Assembly: GCF_963548695.1 (NCBI RefSeq)
Contig: NZ_CAUUWA010000035.1
Coordinates: 1 to 24,345 of the forward strand
Origin: an uncultured Fretibacterium sp.
GTDB lineage: Bacteria; Synergistota; Synergistia; Synergistales; Aminobacteriaceae
Length of the DNA stretch: 24,345 nt
Reading direction: 5' to 3'
Shown here: piece by piece, positions 22,224-24,345 of the stretch
Layout: every line of letters starts with the position of its first letter
Position numbering within the stretch: position 1 is the stretch's first letter
Program-made: the position numbers and the translations under genes
The notes under the pieces: model-generated
Seen by the model: the letters and a program-made list of their open reading frames with translations, nothing else
Databases searched by the model: none
Told to the model about the DNA's origin: nothing

Positions 22224-22232
22224 ATTATATCA
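22224..22232 (-). promoter_or_regulatory. Extended -10 promoter of the tRNA-Lys/Glu unit
   Basis: Leftward TGATATAAT at 22224-22232 is an extended -10 element with perfect TATAAT, about 30 bp before tRNA-Lys. No convincing -35 was found. Confidence 0.65.
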
Positions 22233-22528
22233 TAAAAGACAATGGAGTTTTTTTGCTTTTTACCCCCCCTTGCCTTTTGAGTGGGTAGGGAGCCGCGTTC
22301 TTCAGCGATGGGCCCCCTTTCTTCCACCCGTTTTTGCCTCGCACCCGACATTCCATGCGAAACGCTCAAATCCGCAGGCAAAAAAACACCAAACAGGAAC
22401 TGTTTGAGAAAACAGTGTTAAGCTTAAGTTGCTAAATGATAAGCCATCACCTGCTTGAGGAATCGGGGAAGGAGCACCAAGTGTCCGGGGAGCTGCGGGC
22501 CCTCGCCAGTTGCCCATACTCGAGCTGA
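22233..22528. other. Gene-free segment with small inverted repeats
   Basis: No gene is supported. At 22399-22416 is a perfect 7-bp hairpin ACTGTTT / AAACAGT with a 4-base loop, directly followed by the palindrome TTAAGCTTAA (22418-22427). These may relate to an end of the decayed IS5-type element downstream. Confidence 0.35.
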
Positions 22529-22711
22529 TCGAGGATTTGGAGAAGGCTCCCAGAAAGGTTCGGAAACTGGCATACTATCTACATGCGCATGAGCCGGTAG
22601 TACAAGTCTGGCGTTCTGGACAAGGTTTTTGAACGCCTGCAACACGAGCGTTTTCTCCGAATGAGACTTGAAGCGGTATGTCTGGATAGTTCTTGTGTTA
22701 AGGTCCGACCC
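22529..22711 (+). pseudogene. IS5-type transposase remnant
   Basis: The frame encodes RRLPERFGNWHTIYMRMSR, a TAG at 22598-22600 in place of the conserved Trp, then YKSGVLDKVFERLQ and finally LDSSCVKVRP. This is the WRDLPERFGNWxTVYxRxxRW ... DSTSVKVHP signature of IS5-group transposase N-terminal halves. Similarity stops abruptly after VRP; the DDE half is absent. Upstream a TGA in the same frame indicates further decay. Confidence 0.8.
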
Positions 22712-22800
22712 GCCTCTTTTTTTATTGAGGATACCAGCTCTCTTCCAGCTAATCTGTTTCTAATCAAAATTTGAAAATATCTAACACTCCTTCATAAGAT

Positions 22801-22833
22801 AATATGAGAGGGGATCTAGACCCCTCTCATATT
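22801..22833 (-). terminator. Perfect 13-bp hairpin after the heavy-metal-domain gene
   Basis: AATATGAGAGGGG and CCCCTCTCATATT form a perfect 13-bp stem around a 7-base loop containing TCTAGA. Leftward it lies 35 bp after the small metal-binding gene and is followed by the AT-rich ATCTTATG rather than a clean T run. Probably the terminator of the isomerase/metal-binding unit. Confidence 0.6.
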
Positions 22834-22868
22834 AGGGCTGGAATTATCGGGGAAATGACCCCGGTAAT

Positions 22869-23066
22869 TCAGTCCTTAGGCACAGCCGGATAGCCCGCGT
22901 CCGAGAGCGCTACCGTGGCCGCCGCGGCTTGGGACTCCTCGACGCGTACCTCCTTGCTCTCCAGAACGACCTCGTAACCCGTCACACCAGCGGCGTCCAG
23001 AGCCTTCTTGATGCGTCCGACGCAGTGCTGGCAAGCCATATCCGCAACCATAAACGTTTTCTTCAA
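22869..23066 (-). CDS. Heavy-metal-associated domain protein (CopZ-like)
   Basis: The 65-residue protein is a single HMA ferredoxin-like domain, beginning KKTFMVADMACQHCVGRIKK with the metal-binding CxxC in MACQHC near residue 12. Such proteins carry Cu(I) or other soft metals in the cytosol. The start is taken at TTG 23064-23066, since GGGAGG lies 8 bases before it and the result matches the usual family N-terminus. An upstream ATG at 23093 would add nine residues without family support. It follows the exported isomerase gene by 63 bp in the same direction. No copper ATPase is adjacent in the window. Confidence 0.85.
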   Translation of the reverse strand: MKKTFMVADMACQHCVGRIKKALDAAGVTGYEVVLESKEVRVEESQAAAATVALSDAGYPAVPKD

Positions 23067-23129
23067 GGGACTCGCCTCCCGACTTCGATGCAAGCCTAAC
23101 GGCAGTGCGGACCGCGCGCCGAAAGCCCG

Positions 23130-24074
23130 CTACTTCTTGTCCCCCGATGCTTTGTCCCCCGACACAGGCTCCTCGGGGACCAGCATCTCCACCTTATAGG
23201 TCTTCTTCAGGCCCTCGACCACATTCTTGAAAGCCTCGTTCCTCTTCTCGTTGGTCAGGTACTGAAGCAGCTGCGGCTTCACCGTGTCGAACGGCTCAAG
23301 GGACGAGGGCGTCCGGCCCTCCAGTCGGATGATGTGCCAACCAAACTGGGTCTTGACGGGCTCGGAGAGGTCGCCGGGGTCCTTGAGCGCGAAGGCCGCA
23401 GCCTCGAACTCGGGGACCATCTGCCCCTTGGAGACCTCGCCCAGGTCGCCGCCCTGCGCAGCGGAGGGACAGAGCGAACGGCTCTTCGCCACCTCATCAA
23501 AGGAGACTCCCGCCTTCAGGTCCGCCTGAACCTTCGCGATGGCGTCGGCGCTCGTTACGTCGTCGCTGATCAGGATATGCCGGACATGCACCCGCTCGGG
23601 CTGCGTGAACTGGTCGGGATGCTCGTCGTAGAACTTCTTGGCGTCCTCGTCGGAGGCGGTCACGTCCTTCAGCGAAGCGTCGATCGCCGCGCGCGCCAGG
23701 GACTGGTTCCGGAAGGTCTCCAGCGCCGCCTTGAACTCCGGCGTCTGATCCAGCTTCTCCTCCGCCCCCCTGAGGGCAAAGAGGTGCATGGAGACGAGCT
23801 CATCCAGCACGGCCCTGCGGCCCTGCGGGTTATCGTACATCATGGCGCCCTGAGGGCCCATCATCCGAATGACCTGGTCGATATCCTTCTCTCGAATCTC
23901 CCGGTCAGAGACCTTCGCAAGGACCCTCTCCGGGTCGGTCTTCGGAGCGTCCTTCATTTCCGACTGCATCTGCTCCGGCTGAGTCTGCGTCTGCGCGGCC
24001 CAAGCCAGGGCCACCCCCACAAGAACCACCAAAGCCAATCCCAGCGCCAACTTCTTCGAGAAAAATCCCTTCAC
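23130..24074 (-). CDS. Exported parvulin-type peptidyl-prolyl cis-trans isomerase (SurA/PrsA/PpiC-like)
   Basis: The 314-residue extracytoplasmic chaperone has an N-terminal hydrophobic signal or anchor (about 8-26), with no lipobox. A helical SurA_N-like region (about 50-150) includes RRAVLDELVSMHLFALRGAEE. One parvulin domain (about 160-255) shows VRHILIS, the SLCPSAAQGGDLGEVSKGQM loop and FGWHIIRLEGR. A basic/acidic tail follows. Parvulins assist folding of secreted or outer-membrane proteins by Xaa-Pro isomerisation. It starts at GTG with a GGGGAGGAAGAGG site. A promoter lies about 90 bp upstream. It ends in TAG. Confidence 0.92.
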   Translation of the reverse strand: MKGFFSKKLALGLALVVLVGVALAWAAQTQTQPEQMQSEMKDAPKTDPERVLAKVSDREIREKDIDQVIRMMGPQGAMMYDNPQGRRAVLDELVSMHLFALRGAEEKLDQTPEFKAALETFRNQSLARAAIDASLKDVTASDEDAKKFYDEHPDQFTQPERVHVRHILISDDVTSADAIAKVQADLKAGVSFDEVAKSRSLCPSAAQGGDLGEVSKGQMVPEFEAAAFALKDPGDLSEPVKTQFGWHIIRLEGRTPSSLEPFDTVKPQLLQYLTNEKRNEAFKNVVEGLKKTYKVEMLVPEEPVSGDKASGDKK

Positions 24075-24135
24075 GTCCTCTTCCTCCCCAAGCGTTCTCC
24101 GCTTCCTGTCCCATTCTTCGGATTTTCACGGGCAC

Positions 24136-24191
24136 ATGAGCCTTATCGCTCATACGGTATGGCATTGTAACATAAGCCCAACCCATGGGAA
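24136..24191 (-). promoter_or_regulatory. Promoter and hairpin upstream of the isomerase gene
   Basis: Leftward, -35 TTCCCA (24186-24191) and -10 TACAAT (24164-24169, with TG two bases ahead) are spaced by 16 bp. The early leader has a 6-bp hairpin ATGAGC / GCTCAT with a 6-base loop (24136-24153). Confidence 0.5.
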
Positions 24192-24256
24192 CGGGGTAAA
24201 AGTGCGTATCCTCCCCATAGGCCCCGCCGCGTTCGCCCATTTTGCGGGCCGTGAGC

Positions 24257-24262
24257 TATAAT
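24257..24262 (+). promoter_or_regulatory. -10 element of the rightward gene at the window edge
   Basis: TATAAT lies about 45 bp before the probable start at 24308; no clear -35 is seen. It would form a divergent promoter pair with the isomerase gene. Confidence 0.4.
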
Positions 24263-24307
24263 GCGTTGGGGAATTTTCGTAATTAACGCAGGACGGGAGG
24301 ATGGACC

Positions 24308-24345
24308 ATGCGTCTGATCGATACACGGGCAGTTCTGGGGCTGTC
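24308..24345 (+). CDS. Start of an unidentified gene (partial)
   Basis: ATG 24308 opens a frame MRLIDTRAVLGL that continues past the window end. GGGAGG lies 7 bases upstream and a -10 element further up. The ATG at 24301 in another frame overlaps the ribosome binding site and is less likely. Too little is present to name a product. Confidence 0.55.
   Translation, partial: MRLIDTRAVLGL

Noticed and set aside
20780..22600. Amber codons interrupting two transposase remnants, hinting at TAG recoding or suppression
   Set aside because: TAG is the normal stop of several intact genes in the window (outer-membrane factor, dikinase, isomerase, HTH regulator), so general reassignment is excluded; independent decay mutations explain both.
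1..24345. CRISPR arrays or phage structural genes
   Set aside because: No regularly spaced repeat-spacer pattern and no phage structural or integrase genes were seen.

Overview
The window comes from a GC-rich, diderm (Gram-negative-type), probably anaerobic bacterium. A complete RND tripartite efflux system with an outer-membrane factor implies an outer membrane, and pyruvate phosphate dikinase fits a fermentative metabolism. The gene mixture would suit Synergistota, but that placement is an impression of gene style, not a search result.

Left part (1-8740). A stand-alone sigma-54-type AAA+ ATPase core (90-890) lies convergent to a leftward block: two ABC half-transporters that overlap each other, a MATE-family efflux protein, and an FGGY carbohydrate kinase that has its own promoter-like sequence. 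A PchR/YbtA-like AraC regulator is transcribed divergently from the first ABC gene. The regulator plus YbtP/YbtQ-like ABC pair plus MATE layout recalls metallophore or drug transport loci. The intergenic region holds two copies of the perfect palindrome ATATCATGATAT.

Middle (8765-17901). A leftward RND operon (periplasmic adaptor, AcrB-type pump, outer-membrane factor; gaps of 7 bp and -4 bp) has no regulator of its own. Its upstream region carries the same 12-bp palindrome plus a 21-bp-spaced degenerate copy, so it probably belongs to one regulon with the ABC/MATE operon. Its long leader holds three further pairs of direct repeats. Next is a full-length leftward pyruvate phosphate dikinase gene with a terminator and a structured leader.

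Right-centre (18050-22195). This is an accessory island between two diverged direct copies of a tRNA-Lys/tRNA-Glu cluster. The right copy is intact, with promoter and terminator. The left copy has lost the 5' part of tRNA-Lys and its promoter. A tRNA-Ser(CGA) gene lies beside the broken copy. Inside the island are an IS3-family transposase remnant, an HTH - HicB - HicA toxin-antitoxin operon followed by an unrecognised 157-residue protein, an IS1634-like transposase interrupted by an amber codon, and a possible 31-residue ORF. An IS5-type transposase remnant lies just outside.

Right end (22801-24345). A leftward exported parvulin-type peptidyl-prolyl isomerase is followed by a small heavy-metal-associated (CopZ-like) protein that probably starts at TTG. 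A rightward gene begins at 24308 and runs off the window.
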